Positions 1-5,716 of a DNA stretch of 8,137 bases are shown one piece after another (position 1 is the first letter of the stretch; the number at the start of each line of letters is the position of its first letter). Location: NCBI GenBank assembly GCA_021731425.1, contig JAKFXJ010000405.1:1-8137 (forward strand), read 5' to 3'. Below the pieces are notes generated by a model. That model worked only from the letters and a program-made list of their open reading frames with translations, made no database searches and had not been told where the DNA came from. A program made the position numbers and the translations under genes. Source of the DNA: Limnohabitans sp. GTDB lineage: Bacteria > Pseudomonadota > Gammaproteobacteria > Burkholderiales > Burkholderiaceae_C.

Positions 1-177
1 CGGCCCTTCGATGCGGGGCGTGAGGTGCGGGCCGGTCACGATGACCGCGATCTCGAGCAAACGTTCTTTTTCGGGGTCCAGACCCGTCATTTCACAATCG
101 ATCCAGACCAGGTTCTGGTCGGATTTGGGCAGCGCTTCGGATTCAGGGGCGGGGGTGTGGGTGTTCGCATCAGACAT
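1..177 (-). CDS. orn: Oligoribonuclease (3'-5' exoribonuclease), N-terminal part
   Basis: Only the first 59 residues are present; the gene runs off the left edge. The segment [20 protein letters not shown] (residues 23-42) is the hallmark first exonuclease motif of the DEDDh family, with Asp27 and Glu29 as the expected metal-binding acids. By family knowledge the enzyme degrades 2-5 nt RNA fragments, including pGpG from cyclic-di-GMP turnover, to mononucleotides in the cytosol, and full-length proteins are about 180-200 residues. The ATG at 177 is the natural start; about 20 residues rich in Ser, Pro and Glu precede the conserved core, a common extension in Burkholderiales. No Shine-Dalgarno sequence precedes it, but GACAAT lies exactly 6 nt upstream, suggesting a possible leaderless message. 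It is divergent from the M48 peptidase gene. The remaining catalytic residues lie outside the window. Confidence 0.95.
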   Translation of the reverse strand, partial: MSDANTHTPAPESEALPKSDQNLVWIDCEMTGLDPEKERLLEIAVIVTGPHLTPRIEGP

Positions 178-183
178 GCCAAG

Positions 184-189
184 ATTGTC
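184..189 (-). promoter_or_regulatory. Candidate -10 box for orn (leaderless start)
   Basis: On the minus strand this reads GACAAT (4 of 6 matches to TATAAT), followed by 6 nt (CTTGGC) and the orn ATG. That spacing would place transcription start on the A of the start codon. I see no convincing -35 hexamer 16-18 bp upstream and no extended TG, so this is a tentative call resting on position and on the matching arrangement of the divergent gene. Confidence 0.3.
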
Positions 190-201
190 GCCGATGCCAT
201 G

Positions 202-220
202 AGCCCTTCGGCCGTGGGCT
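202..220. repeat. Short inverted repeat in the orn/M48 intergenic region
   Basis: AGCCC (202-206) and GGGCT (216-220) are inverted with a 9-nt loop that contains the palindrome CGGCCG. It sits in the middle of the 95-bp divergent intergenic region. It could be a regulator site or chance in GC-rich DNA; there is no T-run that would make it a terminator. Confidence 0.25.
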
Positions 221-260
221 TGAATCGAGGCGCATCCCCGGGCTGGCAGGGTGCGGCTCC

Positions 261-266
261 TACAAT
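261..266 (+). promoter_or_regulatory. Candidate -10 box for the M48-phhB-rsgA run (leaderless start)
   Basis: TACAAT (5 of 6 matches to TATAAT) is followed by 6 nt (GGCGGC) and then the ATG of the M48 peptidase at 273. Initiation about 7 nt after the box would give a transcript beginning at the start codon, which fits the lack of any Shine-Dalgarno sequence here. No clear -35 hexamer is visible at the usual spacing, so it is unproven. Confidence 0.38.
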
Positions 267-272
267 GGCGGC

Positions 273-1532
273 ATGAATGTATCCCTGACCTTGACCCTGA
301 CGCTGGTAGTGGCCTTGCTGGCCCATGTGGCGCTCAAATTCTGGCTGAACGCCCGCCAGGTGCGGCATGTGGCCCGCCACCGCGATGCGGTCCCACAGGC
401 TTACGCCGACACCATGGTCTTGGCCGACCACCAAAAAGCGGCCGATTACACCCTGGCCAAAGCCCGACTGTCGCAAATCGACATTGCCCTCGACGCGGTG
501 GTGCTGATGGGCTGGACGCTGCTGGGCGGGCTCGATGCGCTCAACCAGGTGCTGCTGGACTGGATGGGCCCGGGCATGGCACAGCAAATCGCGCTGGTGC
601 TGGGCTTCATGCTGGTGGGCTCACTCATCGGATTGCCCTTGTCGCTCATGCAAACCTTTGGCGTGGAGCAGCGCTTTGGCTTCAACAAGATCACGCCGGC
701 CTTGTGGCTCGCCGACATGGCCAAAGGGCTGGTGCTGGGCTTGGTGCTGGGCCTGCCGCTTTTGTGGGTGGTGCTGTGGCTCATGCAAGCTGGTGGGCAA
801 TGGTGGTGGCTGTGGGCTTGGGGCGTGCTGGTGGTCTGGCAGTTGTTTTTGATGGCCATTGCGCCGAATGTGATCATGCCGCTGTTCAACAAATTCACGC
901 CCCTCGAAGACGAATCGCTCAAGGCCCGCGTGCAGGTCCTGATGCAACGCGCAGGTTTTACCGCCAAAGGTTTTTTTGTGATGGACGGCAGCCGCCGATC
1001 GGCGCACTCCAATGCGTTTTTTACAGGCTTTGGCGCCAGCAAGCGGGTGGTTTTTTTTGACACCTTGCTCAAGCAACTGAGCCCGGCCGAAATGGAAGCG
1101 GTGCTGGCCCATGAGCTGGGCCACTTCAAGCACAAGCACATCGTCAAAATGATGGTGACCAGCTTTGCCATGACGCTGGCGGGCCTGGCGCTGCTGGGCT
1201 GGCTGGCGCAGCAAGTCTGGTTTTATACGGGCCTGGGCGTGATGCCCAATTTGTCAAGCAGCAACGATGCGCTGGCGCTGGTGTTGTTCATGTTGGTGAC
1301 GCCTGTGTTCACCTTGTTTTTTGCGCCCCTGTCGTCTTGGCGCTCGCGCCAGCAGGAGTTTGAAGCCGATGCCTATGCCGTGTCACAAACGCCGGGCAAG
1401 GACTTGTCCTCGGCCTTGCTCAAGCTCTACCAAGACAACGCCTCGACCCTCACGCCCGATCCTTGGTATGTGAGGTTCTATTACTCGCACCCACCGGCCA
1501 GTGAGCGTTTACTGAGGATGAAAACCGCATGA
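273..1532 (+). CDS. M48 family (Ste24-like) membrane zinc metallopeptidase
   Basis: The 419-residue protein is recognised as a Ste24/CAAX-protease-like member of peptidase family M48. The zinc site is plain: HELGH at 280-284, and EFEAD at 362-366 supplying the third ligand, followed by the conserved SHPPASERL near 405-413. Hydrophobic segments lie at about 4-22, 72-90, 105-126, 150-172, 178-199, 295-318 and 334-354, so it is a polytopic inner-membrane protein with its active site on the cytosolic side by homology. The order N-terminal membrane domain (M48 N-terminal type) then peptidase domain is normal, as is the length. Bacterial members are thought to act in membrane protein quality control; true CAAX processing is not expected, and no substrate can be named here. 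It starts the run with phhB and rsgA. Three runs of T (6-8 nt) lie at 971-1058. The ATG at 273 directly precedes the first membrane segment and has no visible ribosome binding site. Confidence 0.93.
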   Translation: MNVSLTLTLTLVVALLAHVALKFWLNARQVRHVARHRDAVPQAYADTMVLADHQKAADYTLAKARLSQIDIALDAVVLMGWTLLGGLDALNQVLLDWMGPGMAQQIALVLGFMLVGSLIGLPLSLMQTFGVEQRFGFNKITPALWLADMAKGLVLGLVLGLPLLWVVLWLMQAGGQWWWLWAWGVLVVWQLFLMAIAPNVIMPLFNKFTPLEDESLKARVQVLMQRAGFTAKGFFVMDGSRRSAHSNAFFTGFGASKRVVFFDTLLKQLSPAEMEAVLAHELGHFKHKHIVKMMVTSFAMTLAGLALLGWLAQQVWFYTGLGVMPNLSSSNDALALVLFMLVTPVFTLFFAPLSSWRSRQQEFEADAYAVSQTPGKDLSSALLKLYQDNASTLTPDPWYVRFYYSHPPASERLLRMKTA

Positions 1533-1840
1533 GCGCCCCTGAAGTCAGGGCCCTCAAGCCTACCGAGGTGATCATGGCTTTGGCACAGGTTCCCGGCTGG
1601 GGACTGTCGGGCGATGGTGAACAGGTGTCGATCGAAAAAAGCTTTGACTTCGAGCAGCACGCACATGCTTTGCTCTTCGTCAACAGCGTGGGCTGGTTGT
1701 CTGAAAAACTCAACCACCACCCTGAACTGGTTCTGACCTACAAACGTTGTGTGGTGCGCTGGAACACACACGATGTGCGTGGCTTGAGCCGCTTGGACTT
1801 TGAGGCCGCGACCCAGACCGACGCCTTGTTACCGGCATGA
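1529..1840 (+). CDS. phhB: Pterin-4a-carbinolamine dehydratase
   Basis: This 103-residue protein matches the DCoH/PhhB family in length and in its signature: Glu59, His63-His64-Pro65, Tyr71, His81 and Asp90 have exactly the spacing of the family pattern (E-x3-H-H-P-x5-Y-x9-H-x8-D). The enzyme dehydrates 4a-hydroxytetrahydropterin, formed by aromatic amino acid hydroxylases, so that the cofactor can be recycled. No phenylalanine hydroxylase gene is in the window, so its partner is either elsewhere or the protein has another pterin-related role; stand-alone homologues are common in bacteria, and some have been linked to molybdopterin metabolism. Its ATG overlaps the M48 stop codon (ATGA at 1529-1532), indicating translational coupling within one transcript. 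An in-frame later Met at residue 16 would remove conserved sequence, so the overlapping start is preferred. Also called 4a-hydroxytetrahydrobiopterin dehydratase. Confidence 0.95.
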   Translation: MSAPEVRALKPTEVIMALAQVPGWGLSGDGEQVSIEKSFDFEQHAHALLFVNSVGWLSEKLNHHPELVLTYKRCVVRWNTHDVRGLSRLDFEAATQTDALLPA

Positions 1841-1846
1841 TGCGGC

Positions 1847-2851
1847 ATGAATAAACCCAAAGCACGCCCGGCCTTGCCCCAGGTCCATGATCTAGAGCCG
1901 GGCTTGGTGGTTGCCACCTATGGTCGCCATTGTTTGGTCGAGACACCTGAGGGCCGCCGCCTGATTTGCCACCCCAGGGGCAAGAAAAACCAAGTGGTGG
2001 TGGGCGACCAGGTGCTGTGGCAAATAGCGGGCGACGAGGGCAGCATCGAAAAATTGCAAGACCGACGCAACCTGTTTTACCGGCAAGACGAAATCCGCAC
2101 CAAATCCTTTGCCGCCAATTTGGACCGCGTGCTGATCTTGATCGCGGCCGACCCCGAGTATTCGGAAAGCCAGCTCTCACGCGCCTTGGTGGCGGCCGAG
2201 GCCGAGCGCATCACACCCATCATTGCGCTCAACAAAAGCGATCTGGCCCAGCCCTTTGCCCAAGCCTGGGAGCGCTTGGCCCCTTACCGCGCCATGGGCT
2301 ACAGCGTCATGCCCATCAGCCTGAGCCCGCGCAGCCCGGTAGCCGACGATGGCGTGACTGCCTTGTGCAAACATTTACAGGGCCTGACCACCTTGGTGCT
2401 GGGGCCGTCGGGCAGTGGCAAAAGCACCTTGATCAACCGCTTGGTGCCCGATGCGCAGGTGGAAACGGGTGAGATTTCGCTGGCGCTTAACTCGGGCAAA
2501 CACACCACCACCAGCACACGTTGGTACTGGGTGCCAGCACTTGATGCGTCAAATCAAAAGGGTGCTGAAAATGGTGCTGAAAAGGCCGCCGCACGCACGG
2601 CCTTGATCGATTCGCCCGGTTTTCAGGAGTTTGGCCTGCACCACATCGAGCCCACCCGCCTGGCCGACTGCATGCCCGATTTGCGCCAGCATTTGGGCGG
2701 CTGCAAGTTCTACAACTGCACGCATTTGCACGAGCCCGGTTGTGCGGTGTTGGCGCAGGTCGAAACCGCTGAGCACCCCGGCACCATCAGCGTACGCCGT
2801 CACCGCATTTACGCGCAGCTGTTTGAGGAACTGGGCCAGCAACGCTGGTGA
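1847..2851 (+). CDS. rsgA: Ribosome small subunit-dependent GTPase A (RsgA/YjeQ)
   Basis: The 334-residue protein has the three-part RsgA layout: an N-terminal OB fold (about 16-85), a circularly permuted GTPase domain and a C-terminal zinc finger. The permutation is visible because the G4 motif NKSD (129-132) precedes the P-loop GPSGSGKST (186-194), then the switch I threonines (220-223), then G3 DSPG (255-258). The zinc ligands follow the C-x4-C-x-H-x5-C pattern: Cys286, Cys291, His293, Cys299. The family binds the 30S subunit late in assembly and hydrolyses GTP to release itself after maturation of the decoding site. The gene follows phhB after 6 bp and lacks an obvious ribosome binding site, so coupled translation is likely. 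Oddity: residues about 232-249, between switch I and G3, form an extra low-complexity loop that includes a 12-bp tandem duplication (GAEN-GAEK). All key motifs are intact. Confidence 0.97.
   Translation: MNKPKARPALPQVHDLEPGLVVATYGRHCLVETPEGRRLICHPRGKKNQVVVGDQVLWQIAGDEGSIEKLQDRRNLFYRQDEIRTKSFAANLDRVLILIAADPEYSESQLSRALVAAEAERITPIIALNKSDLAQPFAQAWERLAPYRAMGYSVMPISLSPRSPVADDGVTALCKHLQGLTTLVLGPSGSGKSTLINRLVPDAQVETGEISLALNSGKHTTTSTRWYWVPALDASNQKGAENGAEKAAARTALIDSPGFQEFGLHHIEPTRLADCMPDLRQHLGGCKFYNCTHLHEPGCAVLAQVETAEHPGTISVRRHRIYAQLFEELGQQRW
2561..2584 (+). repeat. 12-bp tandem duplication within rsgA
   Basis: Two adjacent in-frame 12-mers, ggtgctgaaaat (2561-2572) and ggtgctgaaaag (2573-2584), differ only at the last base. 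They encode Gly-Ala-Glu-Asn and Gly-Ala-Glu-Lys at residues 239-246. This looks like a recent in-frame duplication in a tolerant loop of the GTPase domain. Confidence 0.85.
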
Positions 2852-2860
2852 TGATGTGGG

Positions 2861-2878
2861 CCTGGTCAGCCCACCAGG
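2861..2878. terminator. Weak hairpin between convergent rsgA and CobD/CbiB genes
   Basis: CCTGGT (2861-2866) and ACCAGG (2873-2878) form a 6-bp stem with a 6-nt loop in the junction of the two converging genes, overlapping the stop codon of the minus-strand gene. There is no T-run on either side, so if it ends transcription it does so weakly; it may be chance. Confidence 0.25.
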
Positions 2879-3831
2879 TTGGCCATGGTCAGCAAAGCCA
2901 ACAACAGCAGCCACATGATCACGGTGCGCCATACCAGGCCCACCACCTGGGCAAAGTGCGCCACGGCGGCCACACGACCTGGCGTGCTGCTGCTGTCTGG
3001 GGTCTCCGGCGTGGGCAAACCTTCTGCGGCGGGTTGCAAAGCAGCGCCACCCAAACGGATGTTGATGGCGCCTGAGGTGGCGGCCAGGATCACACCATCG
3101 TTGTCCTGAGGAAAGTTCTGTGCGTGGTGTCGCCACCCGTCCATGGCGTCTTCAAAACTGCCCACAATCGCAAAGCCCAAGGCTGTCATGCGCGAGGGCA
3201 GCCAGTCCAGGGCTTGCCAAGCCCGCGCCGAGACCGAGCGCAGCACTTCGCTGGGCAAAGAGCCATCGGCCGATGGCTCTTGCCAGTGCCGCTGCGCCAA
3301 TTCGGTCAGGCGGTAAATCACCGCGCCCACCGGCCCCAAGCCGATGATGGACAGGGCGGCGTACCAAAAAAACACCCCAAACACATGGCGGTGCGCAGCA
3401 ATCACCGAGTACTCGATCACATGCCGAACGATCTCGCTGCGCGGAATTTGCCCCACTTGCACCTGCTGCCACTGCGCCAGCAATTCGCGGGCTTTGTCTT
3501 CGTCGCCGTTTTCCAGGGCTTCACGGATACCGGTGAAGTGGTGGCTGAATTGTCGAAAACCCAAGGTGACATACAACAGGGCCACATTCCACAGCACAGC
3601 CACCCACCAGCCCAGAGTCCACTCGAACAACCAATGCAAGAGCATGGCCAGCAAGGCGGGGGAGAGGACGGCGATGCCCCAAGTCACCCAGGCTTGGGGG
3701 CGGGTGCCCGCGTCGAAGGTGCGCACCACCCAAGCCGTCCAGTGCTCGACGGAGACAAAGACCTGGTTGTGGGTCTTGAGGGGGCGGGCTTGCTCCAGCA
3801 AGAGGGCCAGCAAGATGGCAAAAAAACTCAT
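2866..3831 (-). CDS. CobD/CbiB (AmpE-like) family membrane protein
   Basis: This 321-residue protein resembles the CobD/CbiB family, which contains adenosylcobinamide-phosphate synthase and the related membrane protein AmpE. The clearest signature is near the C terminus, ILAATSGAINIRLGG (248-262), like the SGA-LGG motif of the family. Hydrophobic segments are visible at about 2-13, 48-68, 73-92, 149-175 and 297-319, so it is an inner-membrane protein. The ATG at 3831 (MSFFAILLALLLEQ) is chosen because it begins the first membrane segment and follows GAGAA by a suitable distance; an open frame continues further upstream but lies in the Nudix gene and reads as non-protein-like sequence. It starts 7 bp after the Nudix stop, so the two are probably cotranscribed. 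No other cobalamin gene is present, which argues against a confident assignment to B12 synthesis; databases usually leave such proteins at family level. The exact function is unknown. Confidence 0.82.
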   Translation of the reverse strand: MSFFAILLALLLEQARPLKTHNQVFVSVEHWTAWVVRTFDAGTRPQAWVTWGIAVLSPALLAMLLHWLFEWTLGWWVAVLWNVALLYVTLGFRQFSHHFTGIREALENGDEDKARELLAQWQQVQVGQIPRSEIVRHVIEYSVIAAHRHVFGVFFWYAALSIIGLGPVGAVIYRLTELAQRHWQEPSADGSLPSEVLRSVSARAWQALDWLPSRMTALGFAIVGSFEDAMDGWRHHAQNFPQDNDGVILAATSGAINIRLGGAALQPAAEGLPTPETPDSSSTPGRVAAVAHFAQVVGLVWRTVIMWLLLLALLTMANLVG

Positions 3832-3838
3832 GACGTTC

Positions 3839-4573
3839 TCATGGGGATGGCGAGGCCACCAGAAATTGGTAAAAATTGCGCAGCATACCGGCCGTGGCGC
3901 CCCAGATGAAATGCTCGACGGCCTGCACTTGGCCGTGGGACGTGGTGCGCTGCTCCTCGTAAGGCATGGAGAACCAATGCCTGCGAGCACCTTGCCAATC
4001 CACGGCGTGGCGGCGGTGGTTGGCCGGGTTCATCAAAAAAGCCAGGGGCACCTCAAACACATCGGCCACTTCGTCGGCATTGGGGCGCAGATCGAAATCA
4101 GGAGAAACCAAGCCGATCACCGGCGTGACCCAGAAGGCCGTGCCCGTGATGTAAACCGGCAACTCGCCAATGACCTCCACATGGCGGGCCGCCAAGCCCA
4201 CCTCCTCCTCGGCCTCGCGCAAGGCGGTGGCGTGCAGGTTGGCGTCCTCGGGGTCCACCTTGCCGCCGGGAAACGCAATTTGCCCCGAATGGGTCTTCAT
4301 GTGCGAGGCGCGGCGCGTCAGCAGCACCGTGGGCAGCGAAGCGTTCGGCCCGCGCATCACGATGGGCACCAGTACCGCCGCTTGGGCGGGGGTACGGTCG
4401 GATGTGAAGTTTTCCCGCACCACTTCAGGTTGCCACACAGGCGGATGGGCAAACCGGGCTTTCAGGGCCTCGGGCTGCAAACTCGCAGTCGGCACAGCGG
4501 GCATGTCGTGGTCGATTTGCCATACCGGGACTTGTCGCGGATCAAAGAGTGGATTTTTGGACACAGGCACCAT
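3839..4573 (-). CDS. Nudix hydrolase, CoA pyrophosphatase type (NudL-like)
   Basis: The 244-residue protein carries the Nudix box as FPGGKVDPED (101-110) followed by ALREAEEEVGL (117-127), with the acidic residues that bind catalytic divalent metal. Just before it, LLTRRASHMKTHSGQIAFPGG (84-104) matches the extra motif of the CoA-pyrophosphatase subgroup (LLTxR...G...FPGG), with Lys93 where Arg is usual. The box has the one-residue longer spacing typical of this subgroup. Homologues cleave CoA and its derivatives to 3',5'-ADP and phosphopantetheine; some also act on other nucleotide diphosphates. The ATG at 4573 gives MVPVSKNPLFDP; a GTG at 4564, giving the start (M)SKNPLFDP, is an alternative because TATAAA overlaps the ATG and would start transcription within it. 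It is the first gene of a two-gene run with the CobD/CbiB-like gene and is divergent from the NYN-like gene. Confidence 0.93.
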   Translation of the reverse strand: MVPVSKNPLFDPRQVPVWQIDHDMPAVPTASLQPEALKARFAHPPVWQPEVVRENFTSDRTPAQAAVLVPIVMRGPNASLPTVLLTRRASHMKTHSGQIAFPGGKVDPEDANLHATALREAEEEVGLAARHVEVIGELPVYITGTAFWVTPVIGLVSPDFDLRPNADEVADVFEVPLAFLMNPANHRRHAVDWQGARRHWFSMPYEEQRTTSHGQVQAVEHFIWGATAGMLRNFYQFLVASPSP

Positions 4574-4578
4574 TTATA
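4573..4578 (-). promoter_or_regulatory. Candidate -10 box for the Nudix-CobD/CbiB run
   Basis: The minus strand reads TATAAA here, 5 of 6 matches to the sigma-70 -10 consensus, with its last base being the A of the ATG at 4573. Transcription would start near 4564-4566, close to a GTG codon in the same frame at 4564. No good -35 hexamer is seen at 16-18 bp. Confidence 0.3.
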
Positions 4579-4643
4579 CCCGACAAGGCAGGGCACACGG
4601 CTGCAGGCCATGACTCGGCGCAGGTGCACACAGGGCGTGGCTG

Positions 4644-4649
4644 TAAAAT
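4644..4649 (+). promoter_or_regulatory. Candidate -10 box for the NYN-like gene
   Basis: TAAAAT (5 of 6 matches to TATAAT), preceded directly by TG, lies in the divergent intergenic region. The expected start site is near 4656, exactly at the foot of the hairpin at 4656-4675, leaving a leader of roughly 55 nt to the ATG at 4712. The -35 region is not convincing. Confidence 0.33.
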
Positions 4650-4655
4650 ACGACC

Positions 4656-4675
4656 GGTTGCCTGATGGCGCAACC
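4656..4675 (+). promoter_or_regulatory. Hairpin in the leader of the NYN-like gene
   Basis: GGTTGC (4656-4661) and GCAACC (4670-4675) form a perfect 6-bp stem with an 8-nt loop (CTGATGGC). It would stand at or near the 5' end of the message, or it could be a two-fold operator. It is followed by an AT-rich stretch (4676-4713) with no strong ribosome binding site. Confidence 0.4.
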
Positions 4676-4711
4676 TTACTGGTTTTACACAATATGGATA
4701 CAGCTCATTTT

Positions 4712-5608
4712 ATGAAACGCGACTATTTTTCTCACGACACCCGTTCCGAGCGCCGCTTTGGTGAACACCGAGGTGGCACCTGCATGGCCCTGATCGATGG
4801 CCGCTTCCTGATCTGGCTCGCGCAGCAAGGTGCCATGGGTGCCACGGGTGAATCGGTCAACCGCCAGGGTTTGCTCAGCTTGCTGTCTCAGGCCCTGTCA
4901 CACGCTGCCCTCGATGTGGATTTGCGCCGTATCTACTGGTACAGCGACCGCTCGGATGGCCTGGTCATCGATGACCAGATCGTGCGCCTGGTGCAAGCGC
5001 ACGATGCCGATGGCGGTGCGTCGCTGTTGCGCTCCCTGGGTCACGACCTCAAACAATTGGCCGAGCACCATGCCTGTGACCATGTGCTGGTGGCCAGCGA
5101 CGACGAACGTTTCCTCGCCACCATTGACGAGGCCCAACTCAGCGGTGTGAGCGTGCATTTGCTGGCCGACGAGTCGGCCCGCAACATGCCACAAATGGTG
5201 CGCACCGATCCGGGCTGGGCCCGGTTGCTGGCCCAGGCTGACCGCCGTGTGGTGGTGAACTCACAAGCCTTGGCCGACATGCTGCAGGGCAAGCTTCCCA
5301 CCGGCATGGGCCTGGCCGTCGAGGATGTGGAAGAGCTGCGCAAATCGATGCACGAGGTCATCAGCGCCTGGTGGGCCGACGAGCCCGAAGACCTGCGCGA
5401 GGACTTGCGCGACGCGCTGCAGATCAGCCGAGGCATTCCACAAGAAGTGGACCGCCAACTTTTGCTGCGCATGCGCCAGCGCCTGGCCCGCGCCTTGAGC
5501 CTGCCCGAGAAGAAAATGCTGCGCGAAATCCTGCGTCAGGTCGTGACGGAGCCTGCGGCCCCAGCAACGGTGGTGGAGGGCGGTTTGCCCCCCGATCTGG
5601 CCGACTGA
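4712..5608 (+). CDS. NYN/PIN-like domain protein of unknown role
   Basis: The 298-residue protein shows the outline of a NYN (PIN-like nuclease) domain at about residues 23-160: CMALIDGRFL (24-33) as first strand with Asp29, RRIYWYSD (72-79) as second, and DHVLVASDDERFLATID (123-139) as the SGD-like motif with Asp130 and Asp131, followed by GVSVHLLAD (145-153). Typical NYN proteins have Asp-x-x-Asn in the first motif; here the Asn position is Phe32, so activity is uncertain. The C-terminal third (about 200-280) is charged and helical with many Arg, Leu and Glu, possibly for RNA or partner binding, and the tail is Pro/Ala rich. By family the domain suggests RNA cleavage or binding, but no substrate can be inferred. 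Start choice is uncertain: ATG at 4694 adds six codons (MDTAHF) with A/T-ending bases unlike the gene, so 4712 is preferred. The gene is monocistronic, between a divergent promoter region and a strong hairpin. Confidence 0.8.
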   Translation: MKRDYFSHDTRSERRFGEHRGGTCMALIDGRFLIWLAQQGAMGATGESVNRQGLLSLLSQALSHAALDVDLRRIYWYSDRSDGLVIDDQIVRLVQAHDADGGASLLRSLGHDLKQLAEHHACDHVLVASDDERFLATIDEAQLSGVSVHLLADESARNMPQMVRTDPGWARLLAQADRRVVVNSQALADMLQGKLPTGMGLAVEDVEELRKSMHEVISAWWADEPEDLREDLRDALQISRGIPQEVDRQLLLRMRQRLARALSLPEKKMLREILRQVVTEPAAPATVVEGGLPPDLAD

Positions 5609-5620
5609 TCTGGCGACACA

Positions 5621-5652
5621 GGGCCTGCCTGGGCATGGCGCCAGGCAGGCCC
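5621..5652 (+). terminator. Strong hairpin after the NYN-like gene
   Basis: GGGCCTGCCTGG (5621-5632) and CCAGGCAGGCCC (5641-5652) form a perfect 12-bp GC-rich stem with an 8-nt loop, starting 12 bp after the stop codon. Position and strength suit a transcript end or 3' stabilising structure. It lacks the T-run of a classical intrinsic terminator; the nearest Ts (ATTTTG) come about 16 nt later. Confidence 0.65.
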
Positions 5653-5670
5653 CGTTGATGTCATCTCAAT

Positions 5671-5688
5671 TTTGCAATTTGTTGCAAA
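5671..5688. promoter_or_regulatory. Operator-like TTGCAA pair upstream of the small orphan gene
   Basis: TTTGCAA (5671-5677) and TTGCAAA (5682-5688) form a perfect 7-bp inverted repeat around TTTG. TTGCAA is itself palindromic, so the site can also be read as two identical palindromes 10 bp apart, one helical turn. The second copy could double as a -35 hexamer. Such symmetry suggests a dimeric regulator, identity unknown. Confidence 0.5.
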
Positions 5689-5709
5689 TAAAGATTATCA
5701 AAGTATTAA
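5682..5709 (+). promoter_or_regulatory. Candidate sigma-70 promoter of the small orphan gene
   Basis: TTGCAA (5682-5687; 4 of 6 to TTGACA), a 16-bp spacer, and TATTAA (5704-5709; 4 of 6 to TATAAT) lie in a strongly AT-rich stretch within otherwise GC-rich DNA. Expected start is near 5716, with a leader of about 60 nt. Other -10-like hexamers nearby (TATCAA at 5696) make the exact position uncertain. Confidence 0.4.
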
Positions 5710-5716
5710 ATGTGGC

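Noticed and set aside
621..1214. Minus-strand open frames of about 200 codons opposite the M48 peptidase gene.
   Set aside because: His/Gln-rich, low-complexity translations that mirror the codons of the real gene; no start signal or recognisable domain.
1841..1846. Separate promoter for rsgA in the gap after phhB.
   Set aside because: The gap is only 6 bp and I found no -10-like hexamer in the end of phhB; cotranscription explains it better.
2861..2878. Hairpin between rsgA and the CobD/CbiB-like gene as a firm bidirectional terminator.
   Set aside because: Only six base pairs, no T-run on either strand, and part of it is coding sequence; kept only as a low-confidence feature.
3832..3990. 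N-terminal extension of the CobD/CbiB-like protein by 53 residues.
   Set aside because: It overlaps the end of the Nudix gene in another frame and lacks protein-like features; the start at 3831 begins a membrane segment.
3344..4711. The plus-strand frame of the NYN-like gene stays open for about 1,350 bases upstream, giving a potential 754-residue protein.
   Set aside because: It lies antisense to two well-supported genes (CobD/CbiB-like and Nudix), reads as Arg/Cys/His-rich sequence without domain character, and crosses an AT-rich promoter-like region at 4676-4711. It is a shadow of GC-rich codon use.
5671..5688. Reading the TTGCAA pair as an FNR/Anr box.
   Set aside because: FNR-type sites are TTGAT-N4-ATCAA; here the inner bases differ (TTGCA and TGCAA), and the symmetry is better explained by two TTGCAA palindromes. 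No regulator can be named.
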